In this document: positions 33,610 through 41,520 of the stretch, piece after piece
Layout: each line of letters opens with the position of its first letter
How positions within the stretch are numbered: the first letter of the stretch is position 1
DNA from: Syntrophaceae bacterium UBA6109
GTDB lineage: Bacteria > Desulfobacterota > Syntrophia > Syntrophales > UBA6109
DNA: 64,000 nucleotides
Reading direction: 5' to 3'
NCBI GenBank assembly: GCA_002428445.1
Contig: DIWJ01000044.1
Coordinates: forward strand, 1 to 64,000
Made by a program: the position numbers and the translations under genes
Notes under the pieces: generated by a model
Databases searched by the model: none
Seen by the model: the letters and a program-made list of their open reading frames with translations, nothing else
Told to the model about the DNA's origin: nothing

Positions 33610-33744
33610 CCCGCCTCAAGAGGAAGCTGTCACCGCTGAACAACATCATCGCTGCGGAAGAGGCCGGCGTGCCCGTCGGCAACTTGGCGCCGGTTGAGGC
33701 CGGTGCACAACATCGTTCCGGGGCGGTTCTTTCTGGAGGCCGAA

Positions 33745-36237
33745 ATGTCCTTGAAACTGAAGATCGCGTTTCTGTTCTGCCTGTTGCCTCTTGCCGGATG
33801 CATGACGGCAACCCCCAATCTCCACATCGTCGGCGGCGAGACGCGGATGAGCCTGTCGCAATCGGCCCCCATCGCAAGCGGGGCCGATATCTCCCCTGAC
33901 GGAAGGTATCTGTTGACGGGAGGGATGGATGGCTTTGCGTACTGGGATATCTCGAAGGGCATGCTGATCAATAGGTACTCCGCGAAGCTCCCCCAGATGA
34001 TGGGCACCATGCTGACGACGGGTCTCATTCCCGTCGCCTTTGCCGCGAACGGCAGGCATGCCCTCTCCGGCGGCGAGGAACTGAACCTGTGGGAGCTGTC
34101 TTCGGGGAAGCTGATAAGGAAGATCGGGGACGACACGGCGGAAAGCATCGGCGTCTCGGCGGACGGGAAAAAGGTCCTGACGTGCCAGGCGGCGGAATGG
34201 GCGTTTAACGAAGACAAGATGACCCTCCATGACGTGGCGAGCGGCGTCATGACAGCCCAATGGGATGCCGGGCTCAGCGGCGGCATCATCGCGCTTTCGC
34301 CCGACGGGAGGTATGCCATGTCCACCGGAGGCGGGGCCCGCAAATCCATGGCGGCTGACAGGGGCGTCATTCATCTGTGGGACGTGGCCGGGGGAAGAAT
34401 TGTCCACACCTTCGCCGGCACGGGCGGCAACAAGGGACTCGGGCATGCCGTCCTCGCAATGGTCTTTTCCCCGGACGGGAAACGCGCGCTCTCGGGGGGA
34501 ACGGACGGCTCGCTGCGGCTCTGGGACATTTCTTCCGGCGCGGAACTGAAGGCGATACAGGCCCACACCGGGTGGGTGGGGACCAAGGCGGTGGCCTTTT
34601 CTCCCGACGGCCGGTTTCTCCTGTCCGTCGGCGGCTCGGACGGCCTTGCCAGGCTGTGGGACAGCTCCTCCGGCGCGCTGGTCAGATCGTTTCAGGTTTC
34701 CGACGACCGCTTTGTCGATATCAGGCGCTTCGGCGGGATCGTCAACGGCTGGGTCTCCTTCACGCCGGACAGCCGGCGGATCATCTTCATGGGGTCGGAT
34801 GCCTCATTCCGGATCTTCGATGTCGCGACGGGGAACGAAGTCGCGACGCTGATCCTGTTCGATGACGGCGAGTGGCTTGTCGTCACGCCGGAAGGCTATT
34901 ACAGCGCCTCGGCGAAGGGCGCGCAGTATCTGAAGGTCAGCTACGAAGGGAAGGACTACAGCGTCGATCAGTTCTACGATGTCTTCTATCGTCCCGATAT
35001 CGTTGCGGCGAAGCTCGGCGGACAGGATATCCGTGGCCTTGTCTCCATCAGCATGAAGGACGCCAGCAGGAATCCCCCGCCGGCGGTGGAGTTCACCTCG
35101 TCTCCCGCGAGTACGGATCAGGCGAAGGTGAAGGTCTGCTACAAGGCGACGAACGCAGGCGGCGGGATCGGCGAGGTGAGGCTGTTCCACAACGGCAAAC
35201 TGGTCGAATCGGACGGCTATTACCGGGAGGCGGCGGGGACGGCGACGGCGGGAGCGCAGCTGGCCTCCCTGAACGGCAGGGCGATCTACGAAGACATGAG
35301 GGGCATATCCGTCAAGGGGACGGCGGAGTCCATGCCCCTGGCGAGCAAGTCCAAGGGAGAGACATTTGCGGACTGCCGGGAGATCGATACCCTGCCGGGA
35401 GAAAATGAGATCGGCGTCACCGCCTTCAACGGCAGCAACACGGTCCAGAGTCCCGTGAAGACCGTCCGTTTCAACTCGGACAGGAAATCCGAAGACCCCC
35501 ATCTCTATATCCTTGCCATCGGCATCGACCAGTACGAGGACCGCGGCGCCAATCTCAAGTATGCCGTGAAAGACGCGGCGGACATCCGGGAGAAGCTCAG
35601 TGCGCAGGCCGCCACACTGTACAGCCCCCGGAACATCCACTACACCCTGTTGACGGACAAGGAGGCGACCAAGGCCGGCATTGCGAAGAAGATCGACGAG
35701 CTCTCCCGGGCCATCAAACCCGGCGACGGGTTCATCTTCTTTGCGGCGGGCCACGGCGTCCTTCTGCAGAGCCAGTATTACATGCTCACGCACGATTACA
35801 ACGGCACGCTCGGCGAAACCGGCAGAATCAGCTCCAACGAGATCGTGGAGGCCTCGAAGAAGATCAAGTCGCTGAGCCAGCTTTTCATCTTCGACACCTG
35901 CCATGCCGGGGGCGTGGATTCCATCGTGAGCGGTTTGTATGATGCCCGCATGTCGGTTCTGGCGAAGAAGATGGGGCTTCACATCTATGCCTCGGCGGGC
36001 GACAGGCAGTCGGCGATGGACGGCTACAAGGGAAACGGGCTCTTCACCTACACGCTGCTGGACGGGCTCAGCAACAACCGGGGCGCCGACAGGGGCGGGG
36101 ATGGGAAAGTGACCGTGGCGGGTCTCGGCGGCTACGCGAAGGAGAGGACGGCGATCCTCTCGAAGGAGATCGGCCACTCCCAGACGCCGCTGATCATCAA
36201 TTTCGGGAAGGACTATCCGCTCTACCGGCTCAGGTGA
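33745..36237 (+). CDS. WD40-propeller caspase-like lipoprotein A
   Basis: An 830-residue predicted lipoprotein. The signal peptide MSLKLKIAFLFCLLPLAGC ends in a lipobox. Residues about 35-390 contain seven WD40-type blades (SPDGRYLLTGG..YWD; FSPDGKRALSGG..LWD). A conserved linker follows (FDDGEWLVVTPEGYYSAS, then QFYDVFYRPDIV). Next is an Ig-like module with the repeated motif GGGIGEVRLFHNGKLV. The C-terminal caspase domain starts LYILAIGIDQYED and has H670 (AAGHGV) and C719 (DTCHAGG). ATG 33745 is set by GGAGG at 33735-33739 and by the signal peptide. The protein would display a protease outside the cytoplasm, with the propeller as a sensor or docking platform. Two close paralogues follow. 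Confidence 0.9.
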   Translation: MSLKLKIAFLFCLLPLAGCMTATPNLHIVGGETRMSLSQSAPIASGADISPDGRYLLTGGMDGFAYWDISKGMLINRYSAKLPQMMGTMLTTGLIPVAFAANGRHALSGGEELNLWELSSGKLIRKIGDDTAESIGVSADGKKVLTCQAAEWAFNEDKMTLHDVASGVMTAQWDAGLSGGIIALSPDGRYAMSTGGGARKSMAADRGVIHLWDVAGGRIVHTFAGTGGNKGLGHAVLAMVFSPDGKRALSGGTDGSLRLWDISSGAELKAIQAHTGWVGTKAVAFSPDGRFLLSVGGSDGLARLWDSSSGALVRSFQVSDDRFVDIRRFGGIVNGWVSFTPDSRRIIFMGSDASFRIFDVATGNEVATLILFDDGEWLVVTPEGYYSASAKGAQYLKVSYEGKDYSVDQFYDVFYRPDIVAAKLGGQDIRGLVSISMKDASRNPPPAVEFTSSPASTDQAKVKVCYKATNAGGGIGEVRLFHNGKLVESDGYYREAAGTATAGAQLASLNGRAIYEDMRGISVKGTAESMPLASKSKGETFADCREIDTLPGENEIGVTAFNGSNTVQSPVKTVRFNSDRKSEDPHLYILAIGIDQYEDRGANLKYAVKDAADIREKLSAQAATLYSPRNIHYTLLTDKEATKAGIAKKIDELSRAIKPGDGFIFFAAGHGVLLQSQYYMLTHDYNGTLGETGRISSNEIVEASKKIKSLSQLFIFDTCHAGGVDSIVSGLYDARMSVLAKKMGLHIYASAGDRQSAMDGYKGNGLFTYTLLDGLSNNRGADRGGDGKVTVAGLGGYAKERTAILSKEIGHSQTPLIINFGKDYPLYRLR

Positions 36238-36329
36238 GCGGCCGGTTCCTTAAAGGGAAGAAATTTTTCAGGCGCTGTTTCGCGGAGACCCGGATCAACT
36301 GACATGCCCCGTCGGGCAAGGAGGCGAGG

Positions 36330-38864
36330 ATGTTTTCCCTGTTCAAATGCCTGGTGCCGTTGCTGGCGATGTCCCTCTGCTCGTGCATGTGGGGCGCCAC
36401 GACCGTCCCCGAGATCTACCTGAGACAGAGCGATATGAAGATGGAGTTGAACAAGGAGGCCTACGGTCTGGAGGCCATGACCATTTCGAAGGACGGCCGG
36501 TATCTTCTCACGGGGGACAACGGCGGATGGGACATGATGAGGGGCGGATTCGGCACCGGCAGGTCCGCTCTGCGGCTCTGGGATCTCACCCAGGGAAGGC
36601 AGATCTCGAAAATGGATGCGGGGGATACGATCATTTCCGTCGCCATGTCGCCTGACATCAGGTATGGCGTTGCCGGCGGGCTCGTCCCGGACGCGGGGCC
36701 GTTTTCAAAAAGGCCTTTCCCGCCGCTGCAGATATGGGACATGGAGTCGGGCCGGTTGAGCAAGAGGTTCGGGCCATTTGCGGGCTTTCAGGGCAACGAG
36801 TTCAACAGCATCAATTTTTCCGCGGACGGCCGGTATTTCCTCGCCACGGACTGGACAAGCGTCTATATCTTCGATGCGAGGACGTGGAGCCTCGTCAAGA
36901 CCCTGACCCCGGAGGGATACAGCCCGCCCGCCATTATTCCCTACAAGAGTTTTGTCGCGGCATTCTCTCCGGACGGGAAATACGTCCTTTCCGGAGGTCC
37001 CGACGCGATCCTCCGCCTGTGGGATATTGCCAGCGGGAAGCAGATCAGGACCTTTACCGGGCATAAGGCCGGGTTCCTGCACGGAGGCATCTGCTCCGTC
37101 GAATTTTCCCGCGACGGCAGGTACGCCGTTACGAATGCCTACAACGACGGCAAGGTCATCCTGTGGGACATCGGGAAGGGCGCCGAGGTGCGCCGGTTTG
37201 AGGGCTTTGAAAGCGCGCTCGGCATGTATTTCATGGACAAGGGCCTTTCCTTCTCTCCCGACGGCAACCAGGTGTTCGTCGTCGGCGACACGATACGGGA
37301 CGTGAAGACCGGCCAAATAACGACCGATTTGCGCCACGCATGGAAAGGGATCAAGATCGCCGGCCGGAATCCCGTTTCCGGGGTCTATCATCCGAACGGA
37401 AAATTCGTCCTCATGACCATGGATGATGCCGCCGTGAGAATCTATGACGTGAAAACGGGAGACGAGGTGGCGGTGCTCATCGCCTTCGAAGACGGCGAGT
37501 GGCTCACGATCACGCCCGAGGGCTATTACAACGCCTCGGAAAAGGGCGCGCAGTACCTCAGCGTCACCATGGGAGAGACCTCCTACAGCGTGGAGAGATT
37601 CTATGACGTCTTCTACCGGCCGGACATCGTGACGGCAAAGCTCAGGGGGGAAGACATCAGGGATCTGATCACCATCACGATGATGGACGCCATCAAGAGC
37701 CCGCCTCCCGTTGTCACCATCAGTCCCGTTGCGGCCTCTCCGGCCTCTCCGAAGGCGAAGGTCTGCTACAACGTGAAGAGCGCGGGGGGAGGGATCGGGG
37801 AAGTCCGGCTGTTTCACAACGGCAAGCTCATCGAATCCGACGGCTACTACAAGGAATCGGCAAAGGCGGCCGCGGAAAAGACGCAGCTGGCGGCAATGGA
37901 CAGCAAGGCGATCTACGCGGAAATGCGGAGCGTGAAGATCAAGGAAAAAATGGAGACAAGCCCCGTCGCCGCCAAGGCAAAGGGGGAAGACTTCAACGAC
38001 TGCAGGGAAATCGATACGGTCCCCGGAGAAAACGAAATAAGCATCGCGGCCTTCAACAAGGACAATACGGTCCAGAGTTACATGCAGACGGCGAGATTTT
38101 CTTCCGCGGTGAAACCGGAGGAACCCCGCCTCTACATCCTTTCCATCGGCATCGACCGGTACCGGGACGGCGCCATCAATCTCAAATACGCCGTAAAAGA
38201 CTCGCTCGATATGAAAGAGAAGCTTCTGAAGCAGGCGCAGACGCTCTATCAGCCCCGGAATATCCACGACGAGCTGCTAACCGACGACAAGGCTACGAAG
38301 GCTAACATCACCGCCAGGCTTTCAGCGCTGTCGCAGCAGATCCGGCCGGGCGACAGCTTCATCCTCTTTGCGGCGGGACACGGCGTGCTTCTGCAGAACC
38401 AGTATTACATGCTCACGTCCGATTACGACGGCAAGGTGACGGACGCCAACCTCATCAGCTCGAACGAGATCGTGGAGGCCTCGAAGCGGATCAGGTCCCT
38501 GAGCCAGCTCTTCATCTTCGACACCTGTCATGCCGGCGGCGTCGATACCATCGTCAGCGGCCTTTATGATGCGAGGATGTCTGTGCTGGCCAAGAAAATG
38601 GGGCTTCACATCTACGCATCGGCCTCGGACAAGCAGACGTCCATGGACGGCTACAAGGGGAACGGGCTCTTCACCCACACGCTGCTGGACGGGCTCAACA
38701 ACAACCGGGGCGCCGACAACAGCGGCGTCGGGAAAGTGACCGTTGTAGGACTTGGCAACTACGCGAAGGAAAGGACGACGAGCCTCTCGCGGGAGATCGG
38801 CCATTCCCAGACGCCGCTGATCATCAATTTCGGGAAGGACTATCCGCTCTACCAGATCCGGTGA
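36330..38864 (+). CDS. WD40-propeller caspase-like lipoprotein B
   Basis: An 844-residue paralogue of lipoprotein A with the same order: signal peptide ending LCSC, about seven WD40 blades (residues 45-400), linker (FEDGEWLTITPEGYYNAS), Ig-like module and caspase domain. The dyad is H684 (AAGHGV) and C733 (DTCHAGG). The C-terminal 200 residues are almost identical to A (GLYDARMSVLAKKMGLHIYA), while the propeller is much more diverged. It lies 92 bp downstream of A and is probably co-transcribed with it. Conserved protease with variable propeller suggests different ligands feeding the same output. Confidence 0.9.
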   Translation: MFSLFKCLVPLLAMSLCSCMWGATTVPEIYLRQSDMKMELNKEAYGLEAMTISKDGRYLLTGDNGGWDMMRGGFGTGRSALRLWDLTQGRQISKMDAGDTIISVAMSPDIRYGVAGGLVPDAGPFSKRPFPPLQIWDMESGRLSKRFGPFAGFQGNEFNSINFSADGRYFLATDWTSVYIFDARTWSLVKTLTPEGYSPPAIIPYKSFVAAFSPDGKYVLSGGPDAILRLWDIASGKQIRTFTGHKAGFLHGGICSVEFSRDGRYAVTNAYNDGKVILWDIGKGAEVRRFEGFESALGMYFMDKGLSFSPDGNQVFVVGDTIRDVKTGQITTDLRHAWKGIKIAGRNPVSGVYHPNGKFVLMTMDDAAVRIYDVKTGDEVAVLIAFEDGEWLTITPEGYYNASEKGAQYLSVTMGETSYSVERFYDVFYRPDIVTAKLRGEDIRDLITITMMDAIKSPPPVVTISPVAASPASPKAKVCYNVKSAGGGIGEVRLFHNGKLIESDGYYKESAKAAAEKTQLAAMDSKAIYAEMRSVKIKEKMETSPVAAKAKGEDFNDCREIDTVPGENEISIAAFNKDNTVQSYMQTARFSSAVKPEEPRLYILSIGIDRYRDGAINLKYAVKDSLDMKEKLLKQAQTLYQPRNIHDELLTDDKATKANITARLSALSQQIRPGDSFILFAAGHGVLLQNQYYMLTSDYDGKVTDANLISSNEIVEASKRIRSLSQLFIFDTCHAGGVDTIVSGLYDARMSVLAKKMGLHIYASASDKQTSMDGYKGNGLFTHTLLDGLNNNRGADNSGVGKVTVVGLGNYAKERTTSLSREIGHSQTPLIINFGKDYPLYQIR

Positions 38865-38922
38865 GCGGAGAAAGAGGCGCGCCCATCCGGCCTCAAACCC
38901 TATCGAACTGCAGGAGATGAAA

Positions 38923-39249
38923 ATGGACGATTTCTACTACCCCAAGGACGCAAAGGCGCAACGCGCCAAACTGATCGGACTGAAGAAAGACGCCATGGAC
39001 AGCTGGAGCAATTTCAACGGCAAGGTCTTCAACGAGGGGGTCCTGCCCGCGAAGACGAAGGAACTGATCGCCGTTGCGGCCGCGCACATCACCCGCTGCC
39101 CCTATTGCATCGCCGGCCATACCCGCGCCGCCAGGAAGGCCGGCGCAACGGAAGAAGAAATCGCGGAGGCCATTCTGGTCGCCGTGGCCATGAGCGCCGG
39201 CGCGTCTCTGGCGCATTCGAATCTGGCCATGAAGGAGCTGGAGGCGTGA
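38923..39249 (+). CDS. carboxymuconolactone decarboxylase / AhpD-like family protein
   Basis: A 108-residue helical protein with the AhpD-type motif CPYCIAGHTRAARKAGA (CxxC followed by His), flanked by the family segments LPAKTKELIAVAAAHITR and EEIAEAILVAVAMSAGASLAHS. The full motif supports alkylhydroperoxidase-like disulfide chemistry rather than lactone decarboxylation. ATG 38923 is preferred over 38917 because AGGAG (38912-38916) directly abuts the earlier ATG. It opens a five-gene housekeeping block between caspase genes B and C. Confidence 0.88.
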   Translation: MDDFYYPKDAKAQRAKLIGLKKDAMDSWSNFNGKVFNEGVLPAKTKELIAVAAAHITRCPYCIAGHTRAARKAGATEEEIAEAILVAVAMSAGASLAHSNLAMKELEA

Positions 39250-39299
39250 CGGGGGATGCCGGAACGGCTTCCGGCGGGCAATCCCCGGGAGGGCAGACG

Positions 39300-40037
39300 A
39301 TGACGGCGACCCGGCGATGCCGCGAAGCCTTGGAATACGCGGTCCTCGTGATCGCGACCTTCATGGTCCTGCAGACCGTCGTTATTCTCATGCATGAGTT
39401 CACCCACAGCACCGTCGCCTGGATCCTCGGGCATATGAAAAACCCGTTCGACATCGTCTGGGGCAATCCCCTGACCATGACGGGCTGGGACGAGGGGGTG
39501 GGTTATCGAGCGCTCTTTGCCTCGGGCCGCCGCATTGCCGCGGCGATCATCGGCGTAAGCCCGCTGGTCATGCACGCGGCCGTCGTGGTTACGGGCCTCG
39601 TCCTGATGCAGCGCAAAGCGATTGCGGAGCGGAAGGTGCTTTTCCACATCCTCTTCTGGTTCGTCGTCGCCCACTTCATGGAGCTGATCGCCTACATCGC
39701 CATGCGCCCCTTCGCCGCGCACGGCGACACCGGCAATTTCAACCGCGGGCTGGAGATCTCCCCCTGGTTTCTCTTCATCTCCGGGTCGCTGGCCATTCTG
39801 GCGGGGCTGCGCGTCCTCTTCGGGGAAGTCCTCCCCCGCATGAACGCCGTCTTCGCCGGCGGCAACCGCCCCCTTGCATGGGTGATCCTCCTCTTGACGG
39901 CATTCTTTCTGTTTCTCTGGGGAAGCGGGCTGCGGGTGGTGCTGTACGTCTATCCCGATCCCCAGTGGATGTTCGGCCTTCTCGGATTCGCGGCGTTTCT
40001 CATCGTCCTGCCGGTTTACGGCCGAGGGAAAGATTGA
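39300..40037 (+). CDS. integral membrane protein with HEXXH motif (possible membrane metallopeptidase)
   Basis: A 245-residue protein with about six hydrophobic helices. At the end of the first helix is H32-E33-F-T-H36, an HExxH arrangement of the kind used to bind zinc in metalloproteases, including intramembrane M50 enzymes. A second conserved-looking His/Asp segment (FAAHGD) lies near residue 140. I do not recognise the family, and a chance HExxH is possible. GGGAGG upstream supports ATG 39300; a longer frame from 39105 overlaps the previous gene and is rejected. It ends 1 bp before tag. Confidence 0.7.
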   Translation: MTATRRCREALEYAVLVIATFMVLQTVVILMHEFTHSTVAWILGHMKNPFDIVWGNPLTMTGWDEGVGYRALFASGRRIAAAIIGVSPLVMHAAVVVTGLVLMQRKAIAERKVLFHILFWFVVAHFMELIAYIAMRPFAAHGDTGNFNRGLEISPWFLFISGSLAILAGLRVLFGEVLPRMNAVFAGGNRPLAWVILLLTAFFLFLWGSGLRVVLYVYPDPQWMFGLLGFAAFLIVLPVYGRGKD

Positions 40038-40038
40038 T

Positions 40039-40623
40039 ATGGATAAAAGCTTTGTGAAGCGGTGCGGCTGGAGCGGCAGCGATCCCCTTTACCTGGAGTA
40101 TCATGACGAGGAATGGGGGGTGCCCGCCCATGACGACCGGCACCTGTTCGAGATGCTGATTCTCGAGGGCGCGCAGGCGGGCCTCAACTGGCTGACGATC
40201 CTCAGGAAACGGGAGAACTACCGCCGGGCCTTTCACCGTTTCGATGCGGAAAAGATCGCGGCCTATTCGGAAGCCGATGTCCGGCGCCTCCTCGCCGATG
40301 CCGGCATCGTCCGCAACCGCCTCAAGATCGCGGCGGCGATCAGGAACGCGCAGAGGGTTCTGGACATCAGGCGCGAGTTCGGGTCCTTCGACGCCTTTGT
40401 CTGGCGCTATGTCGGCTTCGTTCCCCGGCAGAACGCTTGGCGATCTCTATCTGAACTGCCGTCCCGTACGGAAGAGTCAGACCGGATGAGCAGGGACCTG
40501 AAGAAGCGCGGCCTCAGCTTCGTCGGGTCCACCATCTGCTACTCCTTCATGCAGGCCGTCGGCATGGTGAACGACCATGTCGTCGACTGCTTCCGGCATG
40601 AGGCAATAGGGAAGATGGCCTGA
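40039..40623 (+). CDS. tag: DNA-3-methyladenine glycosylase I
   Basis: A 194-residue base-excision repair glycosylase of the TagA family. It has the zinc-binding N-terminal Cys (RCGWSG), the signature YHDEEWGVPAHDDRHLFEMLILEGAQAGLNW and the late zinc ligands in VVDCFRHE, with CYSFMQAVGMVNDH before them. The length is normal. It removes 3-methyladenine from alkylated DNA in the cytoplasm. It starts immediately after the membrane protein stop codon, so the two are probably translated from one mRNA. Confidence 0.95.
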   Translation: MDKSFVKRCGWSGSDPLYLEYHDEEWGVPAHDDRHLFEMLILEGAQAGLNWLTILRKRENYRRAFHRFDAEKIAAYSEADVRRLLADAGIVRNRLKIAAAIRNAQRVLDIRREFGSFDAFVWRYVGFVPRQNAWRSLSELPSRTEESDRMSRDLKKRGLSFVGSTICYSFMQAVGMVNDHVVDCFRHEAIGKMA

Positions 40624-40691
40624 CCAGGGGCGGACATCGTCTCCGGAAGCCCGTCTTTTCCCGGGGGGAATCTGGAGTACAGGAGAGGTGC

Positions 40692-40889
40692 ATGGAAGGA
40701 CAAAATCGATCGAACATTTCCGCCGGCATGCGGGTGAAGGTGGTCCAGAAACAGGATCAGCGGACCGGTGCGCTTACGGAAGGCATCGTCCGGGATATTC
40801 TCACCAAGTCTCCCCATCACCCCCACGGCATCAAGGTGCGCCTCGAAAGCGGCATCGTCGGCCGGGTGAAAGAGATCCTGAAGTCATGA
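40692..40889 (+). CDS. ywbE: YwbE family protein
   Basis: A 65-residue protein matching the YwbE (DUF2196) family across its whole length: SAGMRVKVVQKQDQRTGALTEG, then VRDILTKSPHHPHGIKVRLESG and VGRV. The fold is a small beta barrel, KOW-like in appearance, which suggests nucleic-acid or ribosome association, but the function is not established. GGAGAGG precedes the ATG. It lies between tag and yaiI in a compact same-strand block. Confidence 0.9.
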   Translation: MEGQNRSNISAGMRVKVVQKQDQRTGALTEGIVRDILTKSPHHPHGIKVRLESGIVGRVKEILKS

Positions 40890-40923
40890 AGGGGCGCCGC
40901 CCCGGTTCTGGAAAGGGAAAGGC

Positions 40924-41391
40924 ATGAGGATCTACGTCGATGCGGACGGTTTCCCGAGGCCGGCGAAGGACATCCTGATCCGGGCGGCCCAGCGCCTGTG
41001 CGTGCCGGTGGTCTTCGTGGCCAATAAACCGGTCCACCGCGAGCCGTCCGAATGGATTTCCAGCCTCATCGTTCCGGACGGCCCGGATATCGCCGATGAC
41101 CGCATCGCCGAACTGGCGGCGCCGGGCGATCTGGTGATTACGGCCGACATTCCCCTCGCGGACCGGGTTATCACGAAGGGCGCCGTCGTCCTCGACCCCC
41201 GGGGCAATCTCTACACGGAGGAGAACATCAAGGACCGGCTCGCCATGCGCGATCTGCTGAGCGAACTGCGGGACGGTGGCCTGATGACGGGCGGTCCGCC
41301 GACCTTCGGCCGGAAGGACTGCCAGTCCTTCGCCAATCAGCTGGACCGGCTTCTTACCAGATTCTTGATGAGCGCAGGCGGAAACGGGTGA
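40924..41391 (+). CDS. yaiI: YaiI/YqxD family (DUF188) protein
   Basis: A 155-residue protein of the conserved YaiI/YqxD family, related to PIN-like domains. It starts MRIYVDADGFPRPAKDILIRAA, with the acidic pair D7/D9 typical of the family. Further blocks are GDLVITADIPLAD, AVVLDPRGNLYTEENI and GGPPTFGRKDCQSFANQLDRLL. The conserved Asp residues suggest a nuclease-like active site, though no activity is established. It is last in the housekeeping block; 129 bases without a gene separate it from the third WD40-caspase gene. Confidence 0.92.
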   Translation: MRIYVDADGFPRPAKDILIRAAQRLCVPVVFVANKPVHREPSEWISSLIVPDGPDIADDRIAELAAPGDLVITADIPLADRVITKGAVVLDPRGNLYTEENIKDRLAMRDLLSELRDGGLMTGGPPTFGRKDCQSFANQLDRLLTRFLMSAGGNG

Positions 41392-41520
41392 TGCTTCCAT
41401 GGGCTGTTTAATGCATTTTGCAGCCGAGACTGCCTTCCTGAAAAAAATGAATCGCTGATTGTGGCTAAAATGCATGACTTCAATCCTCTGTTATTTTTTG
41501 ATGCTGAAAAAGGAGAGGAT

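Noticed and set aside
39105..39299. An N-terminal extension of the HExxH membrane protein.
   Set aside because: It overlaps the AhpD-like gene in another frame, and a better start with GGGAGG lies at 39300.
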